A stretch of DNA of 64,000 nucleotides. Source: DATEUP01 sp041485285 (GTDB lineage Archaea; Thermoplasmatota; DTKX01; DATEUP01). The position numbers were made by a program, and so were the translations under genes. Every line of letters begins with the position of its first letter. Position 1 is the stretch's first letter. The DNA lies in NCBI GenBank assembly GCA_041485285.1, contig JBGPJF010000001.1, forward strand, positions 62,001 to 126,000. Direction: 5' to 3'. Below are positions 8,048 through 15,868 of the stretch, one piece after another. The notes beneath the pieces are model-generated. The model saw only the letters and a program-made list of their open reading frames with translations. It did not search any database and had not been told where the DNA came from.

Positions 8048-10330
8048 GTGGCCGGCGTCGGCGACGTTCTGGTATTCGCGTTCCTGGCCTGCGCCGGGGG
8101 CGCCGCCGTCCTGCGGGGCCTCCATCTTTGGCGGCCGCTCGAGGGGCGCCCGTTCGACTACCGCCGCGTTTCGCGTCAGCTGCTCTTCGCCACGCTCGGC
8201 GCGGCCTTTGCCATCGCCGCCTACGTTGAGTTCCTCTTCCTGACGAGCGACCTTTCGTTCCAGTACGTTTGGGGCCACAGCGCGCGCGAACACATCCTCC
8301 TTTGGAAAGTCGAGGGGCTGTGGGCCGGGCAAGAGGGCTCGATCTTCCTTTGGGCCTCGTCGATGACGGGCGCGCTCGCGATCAACGAATGGCTGACGAT
8401 CCGCCGCGAGCGGCGGCCCGCCGAAGAAGGGTCAAAGGCCGCCAAACGGCGGGTCGCCGACGCCCGCCTTGGTGACTGGACCGCTTTCTTCGTCCTCGTC
8501 ATCATCACGAGCTTCGCGATCGTCCTTATCGCGTCCAACTGGTTTCAACTGACAAGCGCCGAGCAGCTCGCCGGCAACCCCGCGGGAAAGGGAATCTCGT
8601 CCACGCTTCGCACCGAACTCAACGCGATCCACCCGCCCATCGAACTAACCGGGTACGCGCTCACCGCGCTCCCCATGGCCGCCGCCTTCGCGTACCTCGC
8701 CACCGGCGACAAGGGGTGGATCCGCTACTGCTCCTTCTGGACGCGCACCGCGTGGATTTTCCTCACGACCGGCCTGGCCATCGGCGGGCTTTGGGCGTAC
8801 ATCACCCTCGGGTGGGGCGGGTACTGGGCCTGGGACCCTGTCGAAGTCGCCTCCCTCCTGCCGTGGCTTGCCACCACGGCCCTGCTCCACGCCCAAGTCA
8901 TGCACAAGCGCGGCAAGATGTACCCGCTCGCGGCGCCCCTGTTTGCGGCCATCGCATTTTCGCTCACCGAGTTCGGCACCTTCGTCACGCGCAGCGGCGT
9001 CTGGAACTCCGTCCACTCGTTCATCGCCAGCCCCAACGTGTCGCTCGGCGACGCCATCGCGCACGCGCTTGCCTCTGACCTTCGCCTCGCCGTGTTCTTC
9101 GCCATGATCTTCGTGCCCCTCGGCCTGCTCGCGCTGCTCCTGCGCCATTTCCTCAAGCACCACTACAAGGAGGTCAGTTTCCTTCCGCCGCGCGGGGCCG
9201 ACGAGGACCTCGTCGACTACATCACGCAGGACAAATTCACCGTGTTCGCGGGCATCCTCATGCTCTCCGCCATCCTGCTCATGACCTTCGTCGTGCTCGT
9301 GAAGAACGCCGCCATCGCCCCGCAGCCCCAGGAGTACGAGACGAAGCTCGCGATCCCGCTCTTCGTCATCCTGTTCTTCATCGCCGTCAACTACCTGCGC
9401 CGCCCGCTTGGCAGCGAGAATGCGCTCCTTGCCGCGATCGTCGCCTCCTTCGTGGGCGCGATGGCGTTCATCCTCTACCCGGCGCCTCCAGGCGCCGGCT
9501 ACTGGAAGCTTGCCGCCGCTGCGATCCCCATGGTCTTGCTGATCTTCGGGATGGGCGCGGTGCGGATCACGGGGGCCCTGCGGCGCAAAACCCTCTCCTC
9601 GCTCAAAGCCCGCGCGCGCACGATCGCGATCCTCCTTGCCCACGTCGGAGTGGCGTGTGTGGTGCTCGGGTACGCGACCACGAATGTGGCCGCAAGCGAA
9701 AGGCCCGCCATCGTCGCCGCCGCCGAAGGCGGCCGCGGGGCGGTGACGGCCGACGTGTACGGCTACACCATCGAACTCCTCAACTTCACAAAGGACGGGA
9801 ACGCCGGGGGTTCGGCGACCGAATACTGGGACAAGTTCACGGCGACCTATTCGATGTACGACGGCGCCCACCACCTCGTGCGGATGAGTTCCGCCTTTGT
9901 CGTCTACAAGCGCTACTTTGCCGCACCGACATCGGCCAATTTCTCGGTCGGCGACTACAGCGGGATCGCGCTCATCCACACGGACGTTTATTCCACCCTC
10001 ACCTACGACCTGTACATCCAGATCAACAACCTCGTGAACATCAACGACCCCTCGTCCAACGGCACGAATTCTACGGTCGCCGTCGAACTCTCCGTCCGCC
10101 AGATCCCCGGCACCTGGGGCATCTGGCTCGGCGTCGTGCTGATGGTTGGCGGGATGGTCACGCTGATGCTGGTGGAATACACCGCGCAGCGCAAAGGCGG
10201 CGAGAAGTTCACGCCCGCGGACGACCCTGCAGGGACGCCCGCACGAACGGTCCCCGGAAGTCCCGCGTCGCAAACGGCGCCAGATCCCGTGAGTCCTGCC
10301 CCCATGGAAGGCCAAACGGACTCTCGTTGA
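8048..10330 (+). CDS. ccmF: CcmF-type cytochrome c haem lyase subunit
   Basis: This is a 760-residue multi-spanning membrane protein. The haem-handling WWD signature WGGYWAWDPVE starts at about residue 256. Other CcmF landmarks are IHPPIELTGY and EFGTFVTRSGVW. In system I cytochrome c maturation, CcmF ligates haem to apocytochrome on the outer face of the membrane. No other ccm gene is recognised in this window, so the rest of the pathway must be elsewhere. The C-terminal about 55 residues (rich in Pro, Ala and Thr after the last helix) lie beyond the conserved part. The last 122 bp of the gene overlap the end of the convergent ORF at 10209-10763, which is unusual. Confidence 0.92.
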   Translation: MAGVGDVLVFAFLACAGGAAVLRGLHLWRPLEGRPFDYRRVSRQLLFATLGAAFAIAAYVEFLFLTSDLSFQYVWGHSAREHILLWKVEGLWAGQEGSIFLWASSMTGALAINEWLTIRRERRPAEEGSKAAKRRVADARLGDWTAFFVLVIITSFAIVLIASNWFQLTSAEQLAGNPAGKGISSTLRTELNAIHPPIELTGYALTALPMAAAFAYLATGDKGWIRYCSFWTRTAWIFLTTGLAIGGLWAYITLGWGGYWAWDPVEVASLLPWLATTALLHAQVMHKRGKMYPLAAPLFAAIAFSLTEFGTFVTRSGVWNSVHSFIASPNVSLGDAIAHALASDLRLAVFFAMIFVPLGLLALLLRHFLKHHYKEVSFLPPRGADEDLVDYITQDKFTVFAGILMLSAILLMTFVVLVKNAAIAPQPQEYETKLAIPLFVILFFIAVNYLRRPLGSENALLAAIVASFVGAMAFILYPAPPGAGYWKLAAAAIPMVLLIFGMGAVRITGALRRKTLSSLKARARTIAILLAHVGVACVVLGYATTNVAASERPAIVAAAEGGRGAVTADVYGYTIELLNFTKDGNAGGSATEYWDKFTATYSMYDGAHHLVRMSSAFVVYKRYFAAPTSANFSVGDYSGIALIHTDVYSTLTYDLYIQINNLVNINDPSSNGTNSTVAVELSVRQIPGTWGIWLGVVLMVGGMVTLMLVEYTAQRKGGEKFTPADDPAGTPARTVPGSPASQTAPDPVSPAPMEGQTDSR

Positions 10331-10763
10331 CGTCCATGTTGTTCTCGTCGACGAGGAAGACACTCGCGGCAATCGCGTAGCGCTGCCCGCCCGAGACGAC
10401 CATAAGCACCTCAACCGATTTGTGCGTCGCGCCCACGGCGTTCCTCAGCCGCGCCGCTTCTTCCGGCGTGGGCTGGTCGAACGCGATGCCTTTCAGGTGC
10501 ACGGGCAGTTCGACGTACTCGGTGCCCATCATGATCAGGTCGAGGTTGGTGTCCACGCGGGGTTCGTCCTTGGTCTCCTCCGTGGTGGGGCTGCGCACCA
10601 ACATTTGGCCGAGGGCCGCGCGGCACTCCCACAAGTGGAATTCGCGGGTGCGTGCCTTTTCGATCCACTGCGCGGTGCGGTCATCGGGGACCAGGGGGCC
10701 GGCGGATGGGCGGGTCGGTGCCGCGGCGCTCTTCGCTTTCCCGTTCTTCCCTGGAGTCGCCAT
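10209..10763 (-). CDS. Conserved-looking hypothetical protein (184 aa)
   Basis: This ORF begins MATPGKNGKAKS with a lysine-rich, probably disordered N-terminus. It continues as a soluble alpha/beta-like domain (RVDTNLDLIMMGTEYVELPV, EEAARLRNAVGATHKSVEVL). No transmembrane segment or catalytic motif is recognised. Its last ~40 codons overlap the 3' end of ccmF on the other strand. Codon composition is like that of the neighbours, and the middle region reads as a genuine protein. The conserved part probably ends near residue 145, the rest being read-through into the ccmF tail. The function is unknown. Confidence 0.55.
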   Translation of the reverse strand: MATPGKNGKAKSAAAPTRPSAGPLVPDDRTAQWIEKARTREFHLWECRAALGQMLVRSPTTEETKDEPRVDTNLDLIMMGTEYVELPVHLKGIAFDQPTPEEAARLRNAVGATHKSVEVLMVVSGGQRYAIAASVFLVDENNMDVNESPFGLPWGQDSRDLAPFATRDFRGPFVRASLQGRPRA

Positions 10764-10823
10764 GGTGCCCGCTCAGCCAGATGGGGCCTTGGGCCCAAAT
10801 GAACCCACCGGCCGAGCGCATCC

Positions 10824-11252
10824 CTAAGAAGGGAGGCGCGCCACCAAGCCATCGAACCCGCGGTCGAAAGACGCGATCACCGCGACGTGGCGCTCAGCCA
10901 TTACCGCAAGCGAAGTGCAGTCTGTAAAGCTCAAGCCTCGACGATAGTGACGGCGAAACAGCGGGACCGCTTCGCGGAACGCTCCGTCCGACACGCGCGA
11001 AACCGGAATCGGGGGCGCCTGCCCATGGGTGGGCCCCTCGAAGGTCGCTGCAAGCAAGCGGTCGATTGCCTCGGAGGGGGCGCCCCGCACCATGAGAAGC
11101 GTCAACGCCTCATCCAAAACAAAGTCCGTCACGAAGGGGGAGCCCCAGGCGCCCACGAGCGCCTTTGCCACGATCGCCTCAGCCTCGTGGTGTTTACCCT
11201 CACGCTTGAGGAGCCAGGCTACGAGCAGGTCGGTGTCGAGGAGACAGGTCAC
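10824..11252 (-). CDS. vapC: PIN-domain RNase toxin (VapC type)
   Basis: This 142-residue PIN protein has Asp6 in MTCLLDTDLL, Glu48 in DFVLDEAL, an Asp in LSFTDCTS and a final acidic cluster in ASFDRGFD. These form the metal-binding set of VapC ribonucleases. It starts with GTG overlapping the last four bases of the antitoxin gene (11249-11252), so translation is coupled. The pair is transcribed away from tRNA-Lys. The LDEALTLL and LSFTDCTS patterns resemble the PIN subfamily that cuts tRNA or rRNA stems, but the target is not known. Confidence 0.87.
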   Translation of the reverse strand: MTCLLDTDLLVAWLLKREGKHHEAEAIVAKALVGAWGSPFVTDFVLDEALTLLMVRGAPSEAIDRLLAATFEGPTHGQAPPIPVSRVSDGAFREAVPLFRRHYRRGLSFTDCTSLAVMAERHVAVIASFDRGFDGLVARLPS

Positions 11253-11533
11253 GATCGATCCCTTTTCTTCCTTCCATAGAGCGCCTCGTCCACGTCTCCG
11301 ATTTCGAATCCGATGTCGATCGGGAGCGCCATGACGCGTTCTAGCTCCGCCTTGGAGAGTGGCCGCCAGGCTTTGCCCGCCAAGGCCGCGGGCGCCTCTT
11401 CTCCCTTTTCAAGGAGCCGGTCAAGGAGGTCGGCTTGCGTCACACGCCGGCCCGTCATGACGCGCAGTGTCGCCTGGAGGCGATCGAAGCGCTTCTTCTG
11501 CTGTTTTTCAATCCGCAGTGTTGTGGCTGACAT
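11249..11533 (-). CDS. vapB: VapB-type antitoxin
   Basis: This 94-residue protein starts MSATTLRIEKQQKKRFDRLQ. It has a ribbon-helix-helix-like N-terminus (VTQADLLDRLLEKGEE) and a C-terminal part (PIDIGFEIGDVDEAL) likely to wrap the PIN toxin. The ATG at 11533 was chosen over upstream in-frame starts because a TATA box (GTATAAA on the minus strand, 11558-11564) is centred 28 nt away. Two direct CATACAA repeats (11542-11548 and 11551-11557) fall between TATA box and start and may be the VapB operator. It overlaps the toxin start by four bases. Confidence 0.82.
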   Translation of the reverse strand: MSATTLRIEKQQKKRFDRLQATLRVMTGRRVTQADLLDRLLEKGEEAPAALAGKAWRPLSKAELERVMALPIDIGFEIGDVDEALYGRKKRDRS

Positions 11534-11541
11534 CCGAATTT

Positions 11542-11564
11542 CATACAATGCATACAATTTATAC
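11542..11564 (-). promoter_or_regulatory. TATA box and CATACAA direct repeats before vapB
   Basis: On the minus strand GTATAAA (11558-11564) is followed by two TTGTATG repeats (seen as CATACAA at 11551-11557 and 11542-11548). They are spaced 9 bp apart, immediately before the leaderless start at 11533. This is a likely autoregulatory site. Confidence 0.5.
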
Positions 11565-11699
11565 ATTTTGGCCCCGATTACCCATGGGAGGGCAGAAAGC
11601 TGGCCGCAAAGTATTTGCGCGGCGCCCGCCTCGCCGCAGTTGTGTCCGCCGCCCCCGTGACTAAACGGCACGCTCTCGCTCATTAGCGGGAGCCACAAC

Positions 11700-11773
11700 G
11701 GGCCTGTCGGACAGCCAGGTAGTCTAGCGGACTTTTAATCCGCGCGTCGGGGGTTCGAATCCCCCCAGGCCCG
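11700..11773 (+). tRNA. tRNA-Lys (UUU)
   Basis: The cloverleaf folds cleanly. The acceptor is GGGCCTG/CAGGCCC with discriminator G. The D stem is GGAC/GTCT, with GG in the loop. The anticodon stem is GCGGA/TCCGC with loop CTTTTAA (anticodon TTT at 11734-11736), the variable loop has five bases, and the T stem is GGGGG/CCCCC with loop TTCGAAT. CCA is not encoded. A TATA-like GACTAAACG lies at about 11657-11665. No intron is seen. Confidence 0.95.
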
Positions 11774-11788
11774 CTTCCCCTTTTCATG

Positions 11789-11861
11789 GCCTTTGTGGTG
11801 TAGTGGAAGCACGCGGACCTCTTTGACCGCCCGCGGCGCCGGTTCGATTCGGGCAGCGGCA
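11789..11861 (+). pseudogene. Degenerate tRNA-like sequence
   Basis: Fifteen bases after tRNA-Lys there is a 73-base tRNA-like stretch. It shows an acceptor GCCTTTG/CAGCGGC (one mismatch, one G-U), D arm GTG-TAGTGGAAG-CAC and a T loop GGTTCGATT. However, the anticodon arm does not form a normal 5 bp stem with a 7-base loop (it reads CGGACCTCTTTGACCGC), and the 3' side of the T stem is one base short. The anticodon could be read as CTT (Lys) or TTG (Gln). It looks like a decayed tRNA gene or a remnant of an integration event rather than a working tRNA. Confidence 0.5.
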
Positions 11862-11867
11862 CTACGT

Positions 11868-12068
11868 TTAATCTTCAATCGAGAAGAAATCGACTAAGAG
11901 TAGCCAAGCCATCACGGTCACCGCACCTACGAGAGTCAGACCCCCAACGGCAACGGGATCCCCAAACAGGGACTGATCTACGCCGAACAGTGTAAAGAGG
12001 ACGACCAAGAGCGCCGTGACAAGGACCCCCATGGCCCAATGGGACTTGTCCTTGTCCATCAGAATCAC
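11868..12068 (-). CDS. Small membrane protein, two transmembrane helices (66 aa)
   Basis: The protein reads (M)ILMDKDKSHWAMGVLVTA, then two hydrophobic helices (about residues 12-29 and 41-60) and an acidic end DFFSIED. A GTG start at 12068 overlaps the nadE stop by four bases (GTGA). An ATG three codons further in is an equally possible start. The overlap suggests translation coupled to nadE. No family is recognised and the gene may simply use the nadE message. Confidence 0.6.
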   Translation of the reverse strand: MILMDKDKSHWAMGVLVTALLVVLFTLFGVDQSLFGDPVAVGGLTLVGAVTVMAWLLLVDFFSIED

Positions 12069-12868
12069 TCGCGCCAGTCAATCCCGACCGTTCGCATCCC
12101 CAACTTGCACACGAGCGGCATTCGCCGCTTGTGGGCGCCGTGCTCGACCTTCGCGCGCACCTTGCGCACTTTCGCCAGCGGCACGCCCGCCCGGCGCACG
12201 ATCATCGCGTCGTTCATCTTGAGTTCGAGCCCCAGCAGCAGGCGGTCGAGGTCGACGTATGCGATCCCGAGGTCGCCCTCATCCGTTTGTCCGGGCCAGA
12301 GCCCCGCCGAGGGCGGCTTCTCGATGATGCGCCTTGGCACGCGCATCGCGGCCGCCATCTCGCGGACCTGAGTCTTGTACAGGTCGCCGATCGGCAGCAG
12401 GTCGCAGCCGCCGTCCCCCCACTTCGTGAAGTAGCCCGTGAGCAGCTCGCTCTTGTTGCCGGTCCCGAGCACGAGGGCGCCGCGGCGGTTGGCCTCGGCG
12501 TAGAGCGCGGCCATCCGGACGCGCGCCTTGAGGTTCCCGCGCACCTTACGGTCGCTCGCCTTGGTCGCCTCGACCATCGCGAAATAGGGCACCGTGAGGT
12601 CGCGCACTTCGAAGGAGACCTTCATCTTGGCCGCGACCGCGCGCGCGTCGCGCAGATCGCCGGGCGGAACGCGCTCGATGGGGAGGAAGAACGTCCACAC
12701 GCGCTTGGGCCCCAGGGCCTTGACTGCAAGCGCGGTCACGAGCGCGGAGTCCACGCCCCCGGACATGCCGATGACCACGCCGGGCGCCCCCGCGTCACCG
12801 ACGTGGTCCTGGAGAAACGCCGCAATGGCGTCGGATGCGCCTTCCGGGAGCGAGGGCGTGAGCGCCAC
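12065..12868 (-). CDS. nadE: NAD+ synthetase, synthetase domain only
   Basis: This 267-residue enzyme amidates deamido-NAD to NAD+ using ATP. The PP-loop SGGVDSALVTALAVKALG lies near residue 35. The substrate-binding segments VLGTGNKSELLTGYFTKWGD and PIGDLYKTQVREMA are typical of NadE, and KPPSAGLWPGQTDEGDLG is a further diagnostic block. The glutaminase (nitrilase-type) domain of glutamine-dependent enzymes is absent, so ammonia or a separate amidotransferase must supply nitrogen. A nitrilase-family gene starts 98 bp away on the other strand and is a candidate partner. The GTG start at 12868 is the only suitable start before the PP-loop. Confidence 0.94.
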   Translation of the reverse strand: MALTPSLPEGASDAIAAFLQDHVGDAGAPGVVIGMSGGVDSALVTALAVKALGPKRVWTFFLPIERVPPGDLRDARAVAAKMKVSFEVRDLTVPYFAMVEATKASDRKVRGNLKARVRMAALYAEANRRGALVLGTGNKSELLTGYFTKWGDGGCDLLPIGDLYKTQVREMAAAMRVPRRIIEKPPSAGLWPGQTDEGDLGIAYVDLDRLLLGLELKMNDAMIVRRAGVPLAKVRKVRAKVEHGAHKRRMPLVCKLGMRTVGIDWRE

Positions 12869-12966
12869 GGCGCGGGGAGCGGCCTGCGCCGCTTTTTACG
12901 TTTGGATTGGGGGACGCGCCTCACGCTGGGTAACGTCCATTTAGGCTCGCCCCGCTCCCTTGCGCG

Positions 12967-13791
12967 ATGCGCATCCTCGGTGCCCAGTGGCGCCCCATAA
13001 CCGCCAACACGCCCGCGAACCTGAAGCGCATGCTCGACCTCGTCATCAAGCGCCGACCCACGCTCGCCCTCTTCCCCGAGATGTGGCTCACGGGCTACTC
13101 CATTCGAGACCGGGTCATCGAGCTTGCCGAGCCCGCCGACGGACCCTCGGTCGAAGCCGCCTCCAAGGCCGCGCGCAAAGCGCGCTCCACGATCGTGTTC
13201 GGCTTCCCCGAGAAGGCGCGCGGCCAGCGCGGCGCGATCTACAACTCCGCCGCCGTGTGCACGCCCGACGGCGAAGTGGGCGTCTACCGCAAGTGGTTCC
13301 TCCCGAACTTCGGGCCGTACGAGGAGAAGATGCATTTCCACAAAGGCACGGGCGTCCCCGTGTTCAACACGCCATTTGGGACCCTCGGCCTCCAGATCTG
13401 CTACGACCTCTTCTTCCCCGAGCTTGCGAAGGTCTCGTGCCTCAAGGGCGCCGACATCGTCGTGAACATCTCGGCCTCGCCGATCACCGCGCGCTCGCTG
13501 TTTGAGCGGATCATTGAGGCGCGCGCCGTCGAAAACGCCGTGTTCTTCGCCTATTTGAACCGCGTCGGCACCGACCTCGGCCTCGTGTTTGCCGGCGGCT
13601 CGGCGCTCATCGGGCCCAGGGGCCAGGAGATCCAGGCGCTACCGCTTGTCAAGGAGGCGCTCCTCGACTGCGAGGTCGACCTCGAAGACACCGACCTCGC
13701 CCGGCCGTTCCGCCCCACGCTGCGCGACTCGCGCGCCGAAGTCTTCGACGAGGCCGCCGCGTTGGTCCGCGCGGGCGGGCCATCGCCCTGA
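12967..13791 (+). CDS. Nitrilase-superfamily amidohydrolase, possible glutaminase partner of NadE
   Basis: This 274-residue carbon-nitrogen hydrolase has the Glu-Lys-Cys triad: Glu38 in LFPEMWLTGY, Lys109 in VYRKWFLP and Cys145 in LQICYDLFFPE. Family members hydrolyse or condense amide and nitrile bonds through a Cys thioester. The neighbouring divergent nadE lacks the nitrilase-type glutaminase domain that is fused in glutamine-dependent NAD synthetases, so this protein could be the missing amidotransferase subunit. This is inference from position. Alternatives are an omega-amidase or an N-carbamoyl-type hydrolase. The ATG at 12967 starts directly in the first conserved strand. Confidence 0.88.
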   Translation: MRILGAQWRPITANTPANLKRMLDLVIKRRPTLALFPEMWLTGYSIRDRVIELAEPADGPSVEAASKAARKARSTIVFGFPEKARGQRGAIYNSAAVCTPDGEVGVYRKWFLPNFGPYEEKMHFHKGTGVPVFNTPFGTLGLQICYDLFFPELAKVSCLKGADIVVNISASPITARSLFERIIEARAVENAVFFAYLNRVGTDLGLVFAGGSALIGPRGQEIQALPLVKEALLDCEVDLEDTDLARPFRPTLRDSRAEVFDEAAALVRAGGPSP

Positions 13792-13801
13792 CCGCGCCAA
13801 G

Positions 13802-13809
13802 TTTTATAC
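13802..13809 (+). promoter_or_regulatory. TATA box of the tRNA-Gln gene
   Basis: TTTTATAC is centred about 29 bp before the first base of tRNA-Gln, directly after the stop of the nitrilase gene. Confidence 0.65.
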
Positions 13810-13834
13810 GCCCCGCTGGCTCACGCCGCACCAT

Positions 13835-13907
13835 AGCCCCGTAGTGTAGCGGCCAATCATGCGGGCCTTTGGAGCCTGCGACGGCAGTTCGAATCTGCCC
13901 GGGGCTA
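13835..13907 (+). tRNA. tRNA-Gln (UUG)
   Basis: The acceptor is AGCCCCG/CGGGGCT with discriminator A. The D stem is GTG/CAT. The anticodon stem is CGGGC/GCCTG with loop CTTTGGA (anticodon TTG). The T stem is GGCAG/CTGCC with loop TTCGAAT. CCA is not encoded and there is no intron. A TATA box lies at 13802-13809. Confidence 0.95.
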
Positions 13908-13931
13908 CTCCCCTTCCACCGAGCCTACGCT

Positions 13932-14450
13932 TCACGACCCATACTGCTTCGGGATGTCGCGCGGGCCCGCTTCCTTCTTCTTCGCAGGGCCCGCCGCGTA
14001 CGCGCCTTCAGGAAGCGCCTTGGCTTCCTCTTCCATCTTCGCCACCCAACCCTCGATCCGCAGCGCGAAGTCCTCTTGGAACTTCTTGCGGAACCCGGAT
14101 GCAAACGCCCGCCGCCACCCACGCACGATGATCTCCATGCTGACCTTCATCTGCGCGCCGCCCGGCGTCTCCTCGACGCCGAACTCCGTGCGGTGGTACC
14201 AGCGGCCCGCTTCCTCTTCGACGCGGAAGTGCGACGGCGGATACTTGCGCAGCACGGCCTTCGATTCATACGGCGCGCCCGCGAGCGTGCCCTTGTCCTT
14301 CGTCGTGTTCTGCAGCTGCTTCCAGACCTCGGTGATCTCGCGGGAGGTGAGCCCCTTCGTGTAGGCGCCGTCCTCCGCCGTGGGGGAGGTCATCCAGTCG
14401 TACACGAAGCGCGCCGGCGCCTTCACCGTGTAGGTGTGCTCGAAATGCAT
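13932..14450 (-). CDS. SRPBCC-like (START/AHSA1-fold) hypothetical protein
   Basis: This 172-residue soluble protein starts MHFEHTYTVKAPARFVYDWM, the usual first strand and helix of the SRPBCC ligand-binding fold. It continues with alternating strands (HFRVEEEAGRWYHRTEFGVE, GAQMKVSMEIIVRG) and a long C-terminal helix (EGWVAKMEEEAKAL). Such proteins bind hydrophobic ligands in a deep cavity; the ligand is unknown. The C-terminus is a short charged tail. It lies convergent to tRNA-Gln and divergent from the next gene. The fold assignment rests on pattern only. Confidence 0.65.
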   Translation of the reverse strand: MHFEHTYTVKAPARFVYDWMTSPTAEDGAYTKGLTSREITEVWKQLQNTTKDKGTLAGAPYESKAVLRKYPPSHFRVEEEAGRWYHRTEFGVEETPGGAQMKVSMEIIVRGWRRAFASGFRKKFQEDFALRIEGWVAKMEEEAKALPEGAYAAGPAKKKEAGPRDIPKQYGS

Positions 14451-14619
14451 GGCCGCAGGACGGCAGGCAGCCGCGCGCGCTTATGAAATCTTCGGGCGCG
14501 GAGGGCTGGTCGAAGCCCCGGCGCATCTCGGAGTCGAACACCGCCGCGGAACAACCGTTGCGCCCGCGACTTGCCCTCATTGCGAAACCCTAAAGGCGTG
14601 CCCCCCGCTCCGAGCACCC

Positions 14620-15105
14620 GTGGAAACCCCCCACTATTCCTTGACGGACACCCCCCTAGAGGTCGACCTGCGAGCGCTCCAGCGCGTCGGTAAAGAGCGG
14701 TTCACGCTGCTGTGGTGGGAGCACTTCTACGATGGCCCCTTGTACGGGATGGCCCTCCTCGACGGGCAGAAGCACTGGTACCGGTGCTATGAATCGAACG
14801 GCGCGTCCTCTGGCGCGGACTCCATGGAGCGGCACATTGTTTTCTTTCGGCTGGACCCGGAGCACCGGCGGCTCGAGGAGGAGTGGCACGAGTTGTTCCG
14901 CAAGTATGTCACGGGAGTGACCGACTTCGTGCGCGAACGGCCCCACCGGGGGCTCCCGCGGCGGACGCCGGAGGAGATGGAAACGTTTGCGCGACTTTGG
15001 GCCGCGGCCGGTGTCAAGGCCCGCCAGCTAGCCCCGAATTCGGCGGTCGGGTTTTACGAGGACCCCCAAAACCGGCTCGTGGACGGCCCGCGCGAAACAT
15101 TCTGA
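14620..15105 (+). CDS. Hypothetical protein (161 aa)
   Basis: The frame is open from 14434, but a TATA-like box (CCCTAAAGG, 14588-14596) sits 28 nt before a GTG at 14620, which is taken as a leaderless start. The protein reads (V)ETPHYSLTDTPLEVDLRAL, then FTLLWWEHFYDGPLYGMALL and HWYRCYESN. This is a compact soluble domain with many aromatic residues and no membrane segment. The C-terminal half contains EEWHELFRKYVTGVTDFVRE. No family is recognised. Confidence 0.6.
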   Translation: METPHYSLTDTPLEVDLRALQRVGKERFTLLWWEHFYDGPLYGMALLDGQKHWYRCYESNGASSGADSMERHIVFFRLDPEHRRLEEEWHELFRKYVTGVTDFVRERPHRGLPRRTPEEMETFARLWAAAGVKARQLAPNSAVGFYEDPQNRLVDGPRETF

Positions 15106-15190
15106 AGGCGGGAACGGCTGGGCGGCGTGGGGGGAGGGGGGCAAAAGTGGACGGGGGCAAGCGCCCCCGGAAATGTGCGCGGCCCGCGCC

Positions 15191-15778
15191 TTACGAGTCC
15201 TTCTCGAAGTCGATGATCACCGCGAAAGTGAGCGGGTAGATCGGGTGCATCGAGTTGCCCGCAAGGATCACCGAGTAGGTGTCGCGCAGGGTGAGCATCT
15301 TGGCCGTGACGCGCGCCACTTCGGTGCCCGCCGGGTCCTTCATCGCGTACTTGCGGCGGATCAGGTTGCCCTTCGTGGAGATCATGGGCTGGCCCTGGCC
15401 GTTGAGCAGCGACGCCTTCAGGCCGCCGATGAACCCGCGCTTGACATTGATGTAGCCGACCATCCGCCCGTCGGCGAGCGTGATCGTGTAGGCCGTCTTG
15501 AACGCGCCCGAGCCCTTCGAGATCATGCCGACCGGGCGGTCGTCGTTCGTGAGGATCGCGTAGGAGCGCTTCATGTGGCGCTTCACGATCGACCCTGCAA
15601 GCGCGCCCACGAGCGCCGCGCCGACGGCCTGGCCCGCGTCCTGCTTGATCTTGAAAAGCGGGTTTTTCTGGTCATCCAGCACGTCGTAGGTCGCGCCGAT
15701 GGTGAGCGCGCGCTGACGCAACAGGAAACTCGTTCGTCCGGCAAGTGGCAGGTCTTCCATTCTGACGGCCATTGACAT
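15191..15778 (-). CDS. LURP-one-related / scramblase-like (Tubby C-terminal fold) protein
   Basis: This 195-residue protein has the pattern FLLRQRALTIGATYDVLDDQ, then NPLFKIKQDAG, a glycine-rich hydrophobic stretch (AVGAALVGALAGSIV) and a C-terminal segment SMHPIYPLTFAVIIDFEKDS. This matches the repeating strands and buried C-terminal helix of LURP-one-related and phospholipid-scramblase-like domains. The function of archaeal members is unknown. The ATG at 15778 is used, because a TATA-like CTTAAAC (15815-15821) directly abuts the earlier ATG at 15814. The next gene on the same strand appears to be a diverged paralogue. Confidence 0.65.
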   Translation of the reverse strand: MSMAVRMEDLPLAGRTSFLLRQRALTIGATYDVLDDQKNPLFKIKQDAGQAVGAALVGALAGSIVKRHMKRSYAILTNDDRPVGMISKGSGAFKTAYTITLADGRMVGYINVKRGFIGGLKASLLNGQGQPMISTKGNLIRRKYAMKDPAGTEVARVTAKMLTLRDTYSVILAGNSMHPIYPLTFAVIIDFEKDS

Positions 15779-15868
15779 TGGGGTAACCCGAACGGAGGAG
15801 GGGGTGAGGGGCATCTTAAACGTAATGGTGCGCCGGGCGAGCGCAAGGGGGAGGTTTCGGCCCCCCCC

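Noticed and set aside
11789..11861. Functional second tRNA after tRNA-Lys
   Set aside because: The anticodon arm cannot form a 5 bp stem with 7-base loop and the T stem is one base short. It is kept only as a degenerate tRNA-like sequence.
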